From Hydrogenophilales bacterium (GTDB lineage: Bacteria > Pseudomonadota > Gammaproteobacteria > Burkholderiales > Thiobacillaceae): 6,498 bases of DNA. Location of the stretch: NCBI GenBank assembly GCA_011391655.1, contig JAABQE010000276.1:1-6498 (forward strand), read 5' to 3'. Position 1 is the stretch's first letter. Each line of letters opens with the position of its first letter. Shown here piece after piece: positions 1-5,160 of this stretch. The position numbers and the translations under genes are program-made. The notes beneath the pieces were generated by a model, which worked only from the letters and a program-made list of their open reading frames with translations, ran no database searches and was not told the origin of the DNA.

Positions 1-449
1 TAGTAATGCCAGGCCAGCACCATGTTCGGATCCATGCCGAAAGCCGGTCCGGACCCCCACAGCGCCACGGCGGAGTTCTTGCCGTACCAGTAGGCGACCA
101 CGCCGTGACCACCGTCGAGGGTGCCCTTGTTGACCGCATCGAGCAGGTCAAAGGCCTTGACCACCGCACCCGCCGGCAGCACCTCGATCCTGAGTTCCTT
201 GCCGGACATGGCATTCACCTTGTTGGCGAAGTCCGTCGCATATTCATGGAAGATGTCCTTCGCTGGCCAGGTGCTCTGGAAGCGCAGACTGATCGGCGCC
301 TGTGCCTTGGCGATCGACGGGAAACCCAGCGACGCCGCGCCGGTTGCGGTGGCGGCGGCTGCCGCGCCGAGAAACTTTCGCCGGCTCAGCTTGGATTCGG
401 TTTGTTTGGTCTCGGATTGCGTAACGGGTGTGCTGTCCTTCTTGCTCAT
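1..449 (-). CDS. TRAP transporter substrate-binding protein, DctP family (partial, N-terminal 149 aa)
   Basis: Periplasmic solute receptor of a tripartite ATP-independent periplasmic (TRAP) transporter, which hands a carboxylate-type ligand to a sodium-driven DctQ/DctM membrane pair. The reading frame is open to the left edge, so the C-terminal part and any dctQM genes lie outside. The ATG at 449-447 is preceded by AGGAG at 460-456 with a 6-nt gap. Residues 22-28 read SRRKFLG, a twin-arginine signal, followed by an alanine-rich hydrophobic stretch and a likely cleavage site after AKA (residues 47-49), so the protein is probably exported folded by Tat. The mature start (ISLRFQSTWP, residues 53-62) and the segments VLPAGAVV and LLDAVNKGTLDGGHG are typical of DctP-family receptors. 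They resemble the TakP-like group that binds 2-oxoacids with sodium, but the ligand cannot be assigned from this fragment. The family call is firm; the substrate is inference. Confidence 0.9.
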   Translation of the reverse strand, partial: MSKKDSTPVTQSETKQTESKLSRRKFLGAAAAATATGAASLGFPSIAKAQAPISLRFQSTWPAKDIFHEYATDFANKVNAMSGKELRIEVLPAGAVVKAFDLLDAVNKGTLDGGHGVVAYWYGKNSAVALWGSGPAFGMDPNMVLAWHY

Positions 450-487
450 GGCTGTCTCCTGATCGTTATTGAGGGAAAAGCAGCTAC

Positions 488-516
488 ACATTAGTACAGC
501 TTTTCAATACCATCAA
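488..516 (-). promoter_or_regulatory. Candidate sigma-70 promoter of the TRAP binding-protein gene
   Basis: On the minus strand TTGATG (516-511) and TAATGT (493-488) are separated by exactly 17 nt. They would start transcription near 481, leaving a leader of about 30 nt that ends in the AGGAG site at 460-456. The -10 box is only a fair match. No other -35/-10 pair in 450-660 looked better, and no sigma-54 element was seen. Confidence 0.4.
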
Positions 517-531
517 ATGGTCAGATACTAA
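491..531. promoter_or_regulatory. Inverted repeats over the TRAP promoter, possible operator
   Basis: Two inverted repeats overlap the candidate promoter. ACCAT-caa-ATGGT lies at 509-521 and covers the -35 box. TTAGTA (491-496) and TACTAA (526-531) form a wider pair that touches the -10 box. Binding here by a carbon-source regulator would block the promoter. The arms are short and the two pairs do not share a centre, so this is only a candidate. Confidence 0.25.
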
Positions 532-668
532 TCTTCCATCGGGTCTGAAACGGCAGGGCTGAATCGTGGTTTTTCAGGCCATTCGGGGCGATTCCATTCG
601 TGTTCCGGACGTCATGAGGATGGGTCTTTCACGGGATGGAGTTGATCGCAAGGACGCAGGCGCGACAC

Positions 669-708
669 AAAGAAAAACGGCTTCCGGTGGAAGAACCACG
701 GGAAGCCG
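669..708 (-). terminator. Rho-independent terminator of tRNA-Phe
   Basis: The minus strand forms an 8-bp stem (CGGCTTCC with GGAAGCCG, outer arms at 708-701 and 685-678). A single mismatch at 700/686 follows, then 4 more base pairs (699-696 with 690-687) and a 5-nt loop at 695-691. TTTTTCTTT follows at 677-669. It begins 9 nt after the tRNA 3' end and fits a dedicated terminator. Confidence 0.9.
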
Positions 709-716
709 CTTGAATT

Positions 717-792
717 TGGTGGCCAGTCTCGGAATCGAACCAAGGACACGCGGATTTTCAATCCGCTGCTCTACCAACTGAGCTAACTGGCC
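717..792 (-). tRNA. tRNA-Phe (anticodon GAA)
   Basis: A 76-nt cloverleaf. The acceptor stem is GGCCAGT (792-786) paired with ACTGGCC (727-721) without mismatch. A D-arm contains AGCTCAGTTGGTAGAGC. The anticodon stem GCGGA/TCCGC closes a 7-nt loop TTGAAAA that places GAA at positions 34-36. The T-loop contains TTCGATT. The 3' CCA is encoded at 719-717 with discriminator A at 720. The gene stands alone, with its own promoter upstream and a strong terminator just downstream. Confidence 0.97.
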
Positions 793-805
793 AAAAGAGG
801 CGGCA

Positions 806-834
806 ATTTAACCGGTTTGCCCCATTCAAGTCAA
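806..834 (-). promoter_or_regulatory. Promoter of tRNA-Phe with GC-rich discriminator
   Basis: On the minus strand TTGACT (834-829) and TTAAAT (811-806) are spaced by 17 nt, 13 nt before the mature tRNA 5' end. The bases after the -10 box read TGCCGCCTC. Such a GC-rich discriminator is typical of stable-RNA promoters under stringent (ppGpp) control. The regulation itself is inference from that feature. Confidence 0.7.
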
Positions 835-856
835 GATGGAACCGCGTGGGTTGGGC

Positions 857-1156
857 TCAGCACGCCAGCCCATGCAGGCCGCACAGGTGGCGTTTGGCGA
901 ATGCCAGCATGAGCCACAACCATAGCAGCAGGAAAAAGGTCAGCACCGGCACGTGGGCATCGAGGATGAAGCGCGGGGTGATGAAACGCACGGCGCGCAC
1001 GACGGGGTGGGTGATGGTGCGCAGCGCGCGATAGAAAATATTCTGCTCGCGGTATTTGCCGGCTAGCATCACCAGAACCCCCTGCCCGAGCAGGGCAAAG
1101 CCGGCGACTTCAACCAGGGCGCGCAGAATGGAGACCAGCAAAATGTCGAGCGGCAT
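857..1156 (-). CDS. Small inner-membrane protein of unknown function (99 aa), weakly YggT-like
   Basis: I do not recognise this gene with certainty. The 99-aa product has two hydrophobic segments (about residues 10-33 and 67-87) around a basic linker that includes YREQN and a proline/arginine patch, HPVVRAVRFITPR (residues 50-62). That linker resembles the P-x-x-R-x-x-R-x-x-x-P region of YggT-family membrane proteins, but the match is weak and only half a YggT repeat is present. The ATG at 1156 has AGGAA at 1169-1165 with an 8-nt gap. A -10-like TAAAAT at 1189-1184 could serve it, though no good -35 is seen. The C-terminus reads H90-x-C92-x2-H95-x3-C99, which is unusual for so short a tail. 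The gene ends 22 nt before the -35 box of the tRNA promoter, and no separate terminator is visible. Coding status is likely; function is unknown. Confidence 0.75.
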   Translation of the reverse strand: MPLDILLVSILRALVEVAGFALLGQGVLVMLAGKYREQNIFYRALRTITHPVVRAVRFITPRFILDAHVPVLTFFLLLWLWLMLAFAKRHLCGLHGLAC

Positions 1157-1196
1157 GGCGAGGGTTCCTGAAACGGATCGGTGATTTTAACGCAGC

Positions 1197-1225
1197 TTGT
1201 CACGCTGTCGCTTGGCCATGACAAT
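1197..1225 (+). promoter_or_regulatory. Candidate promoter of the TPR gene
   Basis: TTGTCA (1197-1202) and GACAAT (1220-1225) are separated by 17 nt, giving a start near 1232 and a leader of about 26 nt. TTGTCA and TGACAA (1219-1224) are also exact reverse complements, so the promoter is bracketed by a 6-bp inverted repeat. The region is divergent: the 99-aa membrane protein gene starts on the other strand at 1156. Confidence 0.4.
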
Positions 1226-1236
1226 GTGCGCTGATT

Positions 1237-1250
1237 TCAATTTGAATTGA
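1237..1250. repeat. Short palindrome in the TPR gene leader
   Basis: TCAATT-tg-AATTGA is a perfect inverted repeat with 6-nt arms and a 2-nt centre, ending 7 nt before the ATG of the TPR gene. It occupies the place where a Shine-Dalgarno sequence would be expected. It could be a small operator or chance in an AT-rich leader. Confidence 0.3.
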
Positions 1251-1257
1251 TTCCACG

Positions 1258-1836
1258 ATGAATTATGACCGTGTGCGGCATGGCCTCCGGGGCATGCTCC
1301 TCAACATGCTGGGCAAGCGCGAAGGGGCTCTGGCCGCCTATCGCGACAGTCTCGCTGCCGACCCGAACCACGCGGAAACCTTGCGTACGCTGGGCTGGCT
1401 GGAGGCACAGCAGGAACGTTGGATGGAGGCAGAAGCCTGGCTGGCGCGTGCAGTTGAACTTGAGCCGGATGACGCACCCACCTGGTTCAACCTGGCCTAT
1501 GCGCGCGACAAGGGCGGCATGGACGATACCGCGATCGTGGCGTTTCAGCGGGCGACCGAATTGAATCCAAAAAATGATCGCGCCTGGTATGGGCTGGGGA
1601 TGCTGCATGCGCGGCATGGCCGCCATGCGGACGCCGCGGCGGCGCTGACCGCGGCGAGCAAATTGCAGCCGATGAACGGCTTGGCGTGGTATGCGCTGGG
1701 GATGGCGTGGCATCACTGCAACGAGCCGGACAAGGTGGCGGCGGCGATCGAACACACGCTGTCGTACGATCCTCAGACTGCGCAGCGGCTGATTCATGAT
1801 GCGGAACGCAGCGACTACGCGCATCGACTGGATTAA
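1258..1836 (+). CDS. Tetratricopeptide repeat (TPR) protein, 192 aa
   Basis: A soluble protein made almost entirely of about five TPR units with a 34-residue period: roughly residues 4-37, 38-71, 72-105, 106-139 and 140-173. The aromatic positions W76, W110 and W144 recur every 34 residues, and most repeats end in a D/N-P turn (DPN, EPD, NPK, QPM, DPQ). TPR arrays form superhelical scaffolds that bind peptides or partner proteins; no catalytic domain, signal peptide or membrane helix is present, so it is probably cytoplasmic. The partner is unknown. The ATG at 1258 is the first usable start after an in-frame TGA at 1243, but no Shine-Dalgarno sequence precedes it. An alternative ATG at 1294 (residue 13) has GGGG upstream but would cut into the first repeat. 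The gene stands alone and is closed by the terminator at 1849-1882. Confidence 0.88.
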   Translation: MNYDRVRHGLRGMLLNMLGKREGALAAYRDSLAADPNHAETLRTLGWLEAQQERWMEAEAWLARAVELEPDDAPTWFNLAYARDKGGMDDTAIVAFQRATELNPKNDRAWYGLGMLHARHGRHADAAAALTAASKLQPMNGLAWYALGMAWHHCNEPDKVAAAIEHTLSYDPQTAQRLIHDAERSDYAHRLD

Positions 1837-1848
1837 GAATCGAGGACG

Positions 1849-1882
1849 TAAAAAAAGCCAGCCCCGCAGGGCTGGCTTTTTT
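1849..1882. terminator. Bidirectional rho-independent terminator
   Basis: A perfect 9-bp stem (1856-1864 with 1869-1877, AGCCAGCCC and GGGCTGGCT) closes a CGCA loop. It is flanked by a run of seven A on the left (1850-1856) and six T on the right (1877-1882), so it works on either strand. It lies between the convergent TPR gene (stop at 1836) and the symporter gene (stop at 1916) and probably ends both transcripts. Confidence 0.95.
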
Positions 1883-1915
1883 GTTGCGCGCCCGAAGGCG
1901 CGTTGGCTGCAACGA

Positions 1916-4087
1916 TCAGGTTGCGCGGGTGTCGATGTCGCCCGCGAGGTTCGGGTAACGCACGTGGTCGACCAGCTGCTGAATTTCAAGGCTGGGTGCC
2001 CTGGAGATCAGCGAGCCGATGATGACACCGAGGAAACCGACCGGCATGCCGTAGATACCCGCGGCAATCGGGGCGATGTCGAACCATTGGTTCGCCGCTA
2101 CGCCACCGAAGAACGGGTAGGTGATGTACATGTAGTACATGCACACGCCCAGACCGGCGAGCATGCCGACGACCGCACCGAGGTAGTTGGCACGCTTCCA
2201 GAACACGCCGAGCACCAGCGCCGGGAAGAACGCCGAAGCCGCCAGCGAGAACGCCGCGCCGACCAGGAACAGGATGTCACCCGGTTTCAGCGAAGCGGTG
2301 TACGCGGCGAACAGCGCCACCAGCACCAAGAGGCCCTTGGAGATGGCCAGACGGCGAACCGTGGAGGCTTTGGGGTCGATCATCTTGTAGTAGACGTCGT
2401 GCGACAGCGCGTTGGCGATGGTCAGCAGCAGGCCGTCAGCGGTCGACAGCGCAGCAGCCAGACCACCCGCGGCCACCATGCCCGAGATCACGTAGGGCAG
2501 GCCTGCGATTTCCGGGGTTGCCAGCACGATGAGGTCGCCGCCGATGGTGATTTCGGCAAGCTGCACGATGCCGTCGAGGTTGATGTCGACGATCTTCATC
2601 AGGGTCGCATCCACCGCCGACCAGTTCGCCACCCAGGCGGGTAGAGACGCGAACGACGAGCCGACCAGGTTGCTGTACACCTCGAACTTGACCAGCACCG
2701 CCAGCGCAGGCGCGGTGAAGTAGAGCAGGAAGATGAAGAACAGCGACCAGAACACCGACTTGCGCGCTTCGCGCACCGACGGCGTGGTGTAGTACCGCAT
2801 CAGGATGTGCGGCAGCGAAGCGGTGCCGACCATCAGGCACAGCACCAGCGCGATGAAGTTGCGGCGCTTGATGTCGGAGGCTTCCTCATCTTCGGCCTTC
2901 GCGGCAGCAATGTCCGCTTCGGTCGCGTCGGGGTTGGCCCTGGCCTTGGCTTCAGCGCCCTTACCCGCAAACGCGGTGGCGTGGGCCGAGACCGGACCGG
3001 CCTTGGCCTTGGCGCCGTCTGCAGCTTTCTTCAGACCTGCCATCAGGGCATCGGGACCGGTCAATTCTGCGATTTCCTTGGTCTTTGCCTCGATCTTCTT
3101 GGCGTCGGGTTTCGGCGCGGCGTTCAGTTCGACCAGTTCGGCGTCGAGCTTGGCGCGCGCCTCACCGACGATCGTGTCGGCGGTGCCGGCGGCGATGGCC
3201 GCTTCCAGTGCCTTGATCTTGTCTTCCGCGGCAAGCTGCTTTTCCTTGTGGATTGCGCGGACCGACGCCTCGGCTGCGCCCTTGGTGGTCTCGGCGTTGT
3301 TGAACTCCTTTTCCAGCTGCGTCACCTGCTGCAGCACCTGGCCGTAGGCGATTTGCGGCACCGGGTTGCCGGTGTGAGCCACCGACAGCCACACCACCGG
3401 GATCATGTAGGCGATGATCAGGATGATGTACTGCGCGACCTGGGTCCAGGTCACCGCACGCATGCCGCCGAGGAAGGAGCACACCAGGATGCCGGCCAGA
3501 CCGAGGAACACACCGTACTGGAACTCGATACCGGTGAGGCGGGCGGTGATGATGCCGACGCCGTAGATCTGCGCCACCACGTAGGTGAAGGAGCAGATGA
3601 TGGCGGCGATCACGCCGATGGTGCGGGGCAGGTTGCCGTTGTAGCGTGCGCCCAGGAAGTCGGGGATGGTGAACTGGCCGAACTTCCTGAGGTAGGGCGC
3701 GAGGAACAGCGCCACCAGCACGTAGCCGCCGGTCCAGCCCAGCACGAAGGCGAGGCCGTCATAGCCGGCGAGGTACAGGGTACCCGCCATACCGATGAAG
3801 GACGCGGCCGACATCCAGTCGGCGCCGGTTGCCATGCCGTTGAATATGGCAGGAACGCGGCGACCGGCGACGTAGTATTCCGAGACGTCGGCGGTTTTCG
3901 ACATGATGCCGATGCCGGCATACAGGGCGATGGTCGCGCCCAGGAAGATGAAGCCGATCCATTTGGGTGGAAGGCCCATCTGCTCCAGGATCGCAAGCAC
4001 GATGACGAAGGCAATGAAGCCGCCGGTGTAGAAGGTGTAGTACTTCTTGAGCTGCTGGAAGAACTGGCTTTGGGTTTGGGTGGTCAT
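1916..4087 (-). CDS. Sodium:solute symporter, SSF family (VC_2705-type large subunit), 723 aa, with insertion
   Basis: Inner-membrane sodium/solute symporter with the LeuT-type fold, related to ActP acetate permeases; the substrate is probably a small carboxylate but is not shown by the sequence. Family landmarks are GADWMSAASFIGMAG (residues 88-102, core helix 1) and GGLAAALSTADGLLL (541-555, core helix 8), whose S548/T549 lie at the expected sodium site. Two extra N-terminal helices (about 20-38 and 43-63) precede the core. Members of this subfamily are usually near 570-590 aa. The excess here is a charged, alanine-rich, probably coiled-coil segment at about residues 249-407 between core helices 5 and 6. 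Residues 501-512 form an EF-hand-like loop. The ATG at 4087 overlaps the stop of the DUF4212 gene by 4 bp (ATGA), with GGAG about 7 nt upstream, so translation is probably coupled. The gene ends at a strong terminator. Family call firm, substrate unknown. Confidence 0.94.
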   Translation of the reverse strand: MTTQTQSQFFQQLKKYYTFYTGGFIAFVIVLAILEQMGLPPKWIGFIFLGATIALYAGIGIMSKTADVSEYYVAGRRVPAIFNGMATGADWMSAASFIGMAGTLYLAGYDGLAFVLGWTGGYVLVALFLAPYLRKFGQFTIPDFLGARYNGNLPRTIGVIAAIICSFTYVVAQIYGVGIITARLTGIEFQYGVFLGLAGILVCSFLGGMRAVTWTQVAQYIILIIAYMIPVVWLSVAHTGNPVPQIAYGQVLQQVTQLEKEFNNAETTKGAAEASVRAIHKEKQLAAEDKIKALEAAIAAGTADTIVGEARAKLDAELVELNAAPKPDAKKIEAKTKEIAELTGPDALMAGLKKAADGAKAKAGPVSAHATAFAGKGAEAKARANPDATEADIAAAKAEDEEASDIKRRNFIALVLCLMVGTASLPHILMRYYTTPSVREARKSVFWSLFFIFLLYFTAPALAVLVKFEVYSNLVGSSFASLPAWVANWSAVDATLMKIVDINLDGIVQLAEITIGGDLIVLATPEIAGLPYVISGMVAAGGLAAALSTADGLLLTIANALSHDVYYKMIDPKASTVRRLAISKGLLVLVALFAAYTASLKPGDILFLVGAAFSLAASAFFPALVLGVFWKRANYLGAVVGMLAGLGVCMYYMYITYPFFGGVAANQWFDIAPIAAGIYGMPVGFLGVIIGSLISRAPSLEIQQLVDHVRYPNLAGDIDTRAT
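2552..2587 (-). other. EF-hand-type calcium-binding loop encoded in the symporter
   Basis: Residues 501-512 of the symporter read DINLDGIVQLAE. Positions 1, 3 and 5 are D, N and D, position 6 is G, position 8 is V and position 12 is E, which is the full EF-hand loop pattern. It lies in the loop between core helices 7 and 8, predicted to be periplasmic from the LeuT fold. Only one loop is seen, so pairing with a second EF-hand would have to occur between subunits. Calcium binding is inferred, not shown. Confidence 0.6.
2866..3340 (-). other. Coiled-coil-like insertion encoded in the symporter
   Basis: This segment encodes about residues 249-407. It is rich in Ala, Glu, Lys and Asp, has no long hydrophobic stretch and no cysteine, and contains heptad-like runs such as KIKALEAAIAAG, RAKLDAELVELNA and KKIEAKTKEIAEL. 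It separates core helix 5 (about 211-237) from core helix 6 (about 410-432), a loop that is only some 30-50 residues in PutP or vSGLT. Codon use looks like the rest of the gene, so recent transfer of this piece is not suggested. Confidence 0.7.
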
Positions 4088-4350
4088 TGTTCTTCTCCCT
4101 CTTGCACGCCGTATTCGTTGTCCAGCTGGTTCATGCGACGGGCGTAGAACCAGATGATCAGGACATAGATGATCAGGGATCCCTGGGCGCCCATATAGAA
4201 GGCAAGCGGGAAGCCCATGATGACGATGTTGTTGAGCTGCGGGGCAAAGAAAATGACGACGAAAGTCGCCACGAACCAGATGGCGAGAAGAACCGCGGTT
4301 ATTCGCAGGTTCCGCTGCCAGTACTCCTTATGTTTCTCCGACAATTCCAT
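4084..4350 (-). CDS. DUF4212 symporter small subunit, 88 aa
   Basis: Small membrane protein typical of the partner gene found directly upstream of, or sometimes fused to, VC_2705-type symporters; it is thought to be a symporter small subunit, but its exact role is unknown. The 88-aa product has a polar N-terminus (SEKHKEYWQRNLR), two hydrophobic helices (about residues 16-36 and 48-70) and a charged tail (YARRMNQLDNEYG). It is close to the usual length of about 90 aa. The frame is open back to 4449, but the start at 4350 is chosen because GGAGGA (4362-4357) sits 6 nt before it and the family's conserved sequence begins there. Its TGA overlaps the ATG of the symporter gene by 4 bp, so the two are almost certainly made together. 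Confidence 0.92.
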   Translation of the reverse strand: MELSEKHKEYWQRNLRITAVLLAIWFVATFVVIFFAPQLNNIVIMGFPLAFYMGAQGSLIIYVLIIWFYARRMNQLDNEYGVQEGEEQ

Positions 4351-4356
4351 GGCATT

Positions 4357-4362
4357 TCCTCC
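4357..4362 (-). promoter_or_regulatory. Ribosome binding site that fixes the DUF4212 start
   Basis: GGAGGA on the minus strand lies 6 nt before the ATG at 4350. No comparable site precedes the upstream in-frame ATG at 4449, which moreover falls in the candidate promoter, so the extra 33 codons are rejected. Confidence 0.85.
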
Positions 4363-4420
4363 GTGAGCGAGAGAGCGTGAGTGGGAACGCGCTTTATTAA
4401 TATGAATCGCGCGTGCGCGG

Positions 4421-4449
4421 AGTTTATGGAAATGTGGCGCAGCCGACAA
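4421..4449 (-). promoter_or_regulatory. Candidate promoter of the DUF4212-symporter operon
   Basis: On the minus strand TTGTCG (4449-4444) and TAAACT (4426-4421) are spaced by 17 nt, in the 114-nt gap between the exonuclease stop and the DUF4212 start. Transcription would begin near 4414, with a leader of about 64 nt. The leader region includes an AT-rich TATTAATA element near 4394-4402 between GC-rich blocks, a possible binding site for a bending protein or regulator. No terminator precedes it, so read-through from the exonuclease gene is also possible. Confidence 0.4.
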
Positions 4450-4453
4450 ACAG

Positions 4454-4469
4454 ATTAGTAGGCGCTAAT
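4454..4469. repeat. Inverted repeat just upstream of the symporter promoter
   Basis: ATTAG (4454-4458) and CTAAT (4465-4469) are exact reverse complements separated by 6 nt. The repeat spans the exonuclease stop codon and lies 4 nt upstream of the -35 box, a usual place for an activator site. The arms are short, so it may be chance. Confidence 0.25.
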
Positions 4470-5160
4470 GTGCTGATAGCCAGCGGCGGGCGCGCAGCAG
4501 TCCGCGCAGCTGATGCGCCGTGGTGATTTTGTTGCGCCGCGCGGCCTGCAGCAGCACCAGCCACAGCTCGGCGGTGGCGTAGGCGTCGGCCAGCGCGCCG
4601 TGGCGCGTGTAGACGGCGATGCCGAAATGCGCCAGCCAGTCATCGAGGTGGCGGCAGTGCGGCGCGGCGTCAGGAAACAGCAGCGGCGCGACGACGGCGG
4701 CGTCGAACCACGGTGCCGTGATTTTCAGGTCCAGCAGTTCGCGTTCGGCGCGCTGCAGCACCGCTTGGTCGAATGCGGCGTGAAAGGCCACCCGCGGCGC
4801 GCCCTGTGCGAACTCCAGCCAGTCGAGCACCGCCTCGTGCGGCGCGTCGCCGGCGCGCTGTTCGGTTCCGCTGATGCCGTGAATCAGGATATTGGCGGCG
4901 GCGGTCGATTGTGCCTGCGTGAGGCCGACTTCCAAACTGGCATCGAGTGCGATGCGCCCATGCTCGATGGCCACCGCGCCGATCGCCAGCAGCGGATCGC
5001 GCTGCGCGTCGAGGCCGCCGGTTTCGGTGTCGACCACGCACCAGCGCAGGTCGGCCAGCGGGTGTTTGAGGTCGAACTTCTGTTGGACCAACGCGCCACG
5101 CCGCGCGCAGCTGGCATCATCGAGGACGGGCAGCGCGCGTTTTGTGAACGGCCAGATCAC
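4465..5160 (-). CDS. DEDDh-family 3'-5' exonuclease (DnaQ/PolC-like), 231 aa
   Basis: Predicted cytoplasmic 3'-5' exonuclease of the DnaQ superfamily, which removes nucleotides from DNA or RNA ends with two metal ions. All acidic motifs are present: Exo I VDTETGG with D44 and E46, Exo II HAAFD with D131, and Exo III H187-x4-D192 (RHGALAD), the histidine marking the DEDDh subgroup. The Exo II motif lacks the asparagine often seen as HNxxFD. The open frame continues back to 5805, but that part is the shadow of the neighbouring gene. The start is placed at a GTG (5160-5158) that overlaps the TGA of the upstream gene as GTGA; no clear Shine-Dalgarno sequence is seen, fitting translational coupling. 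Genes of this type recur beside CBS/DUF294 proteins and VC_2705-type symporters. The substrate and the reason for the pairing are unknown. Confidence 0.88.
   Translation of the reverse strand: MIWPFTKRALPVLDDASCARRGALVQQKFDLKHPLADLRWCVVDTETGGLDAQRDPLLAIGAVAIEHGRIALDASLEVGLTQAQSTAAANILIHGISGTEQRAGDAPHEAVLDWLEFAQGAPRVAFHAAFDQAVLQRAERELLDLKITAPWFDAAVVAPLLFPDAAPHCRHLDDWLAHFGIAVYTRHGALADAYATAELWLVLLQAARRNKITTAHQLRGLLRARRWLSAH

Noticed and set aside
6..494. 162-codon plus-strand frame at the left edge
   Set aside because: It is antisense to the DctP-family gene, whose Tat signal and family motifs are clear.
535..668. Possible small gene, RNA or sigma-54 promoter between the tRNA terminator and the TRAP promoter
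   Set aside because: Only a short direct repeat (CCATTCG twice near 579-601) was seen; there is no supported reading frame, -24/-12 element or strong hairpin.
574..777. Short frames on both strands across 566-781
   Set aside because: They read through tRNA-Phe and its terminator; no coding evidence.
717..792. tRNA-Phe as an integration site for a mobile element
   Set aside because: I found no second copy of the tRNA 3' end in the window and no integrase or phage-like gene beside it.
1237..1989. 250-codon minus-strand frame over the TPR gene
   Set aside because: It is antisense to a clear TPR array with a regular 34-residue period, runs across the bidirectional terminator into the symporter 3' end, and resembles no family.
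1796..2644. 282-codon plus-strand frame
   Set aside because: It overlaps the TPR 3' end, runs through the terminator hairpin and is antisense to the symporter; the Arg/Gln/His/Asp-rich composition is typical of a shadow.
2807..4147. 446-codon open frame on the plus strand opposite the symporter gene
   Set aside because: It lies antisense to a certain SSF gene, shows low-complexity Gly/Asp/Arg/His composition without a recognisable domain, and is expected from GC-rich codon use.
4351..4449. 33-codon N-terminal extension of the DUF4212 protein
   Set aside because: It has no ribosome site, is unlike the family, and overlaps the candidate promoter; GGAGGA precedes the ATG at 4350.
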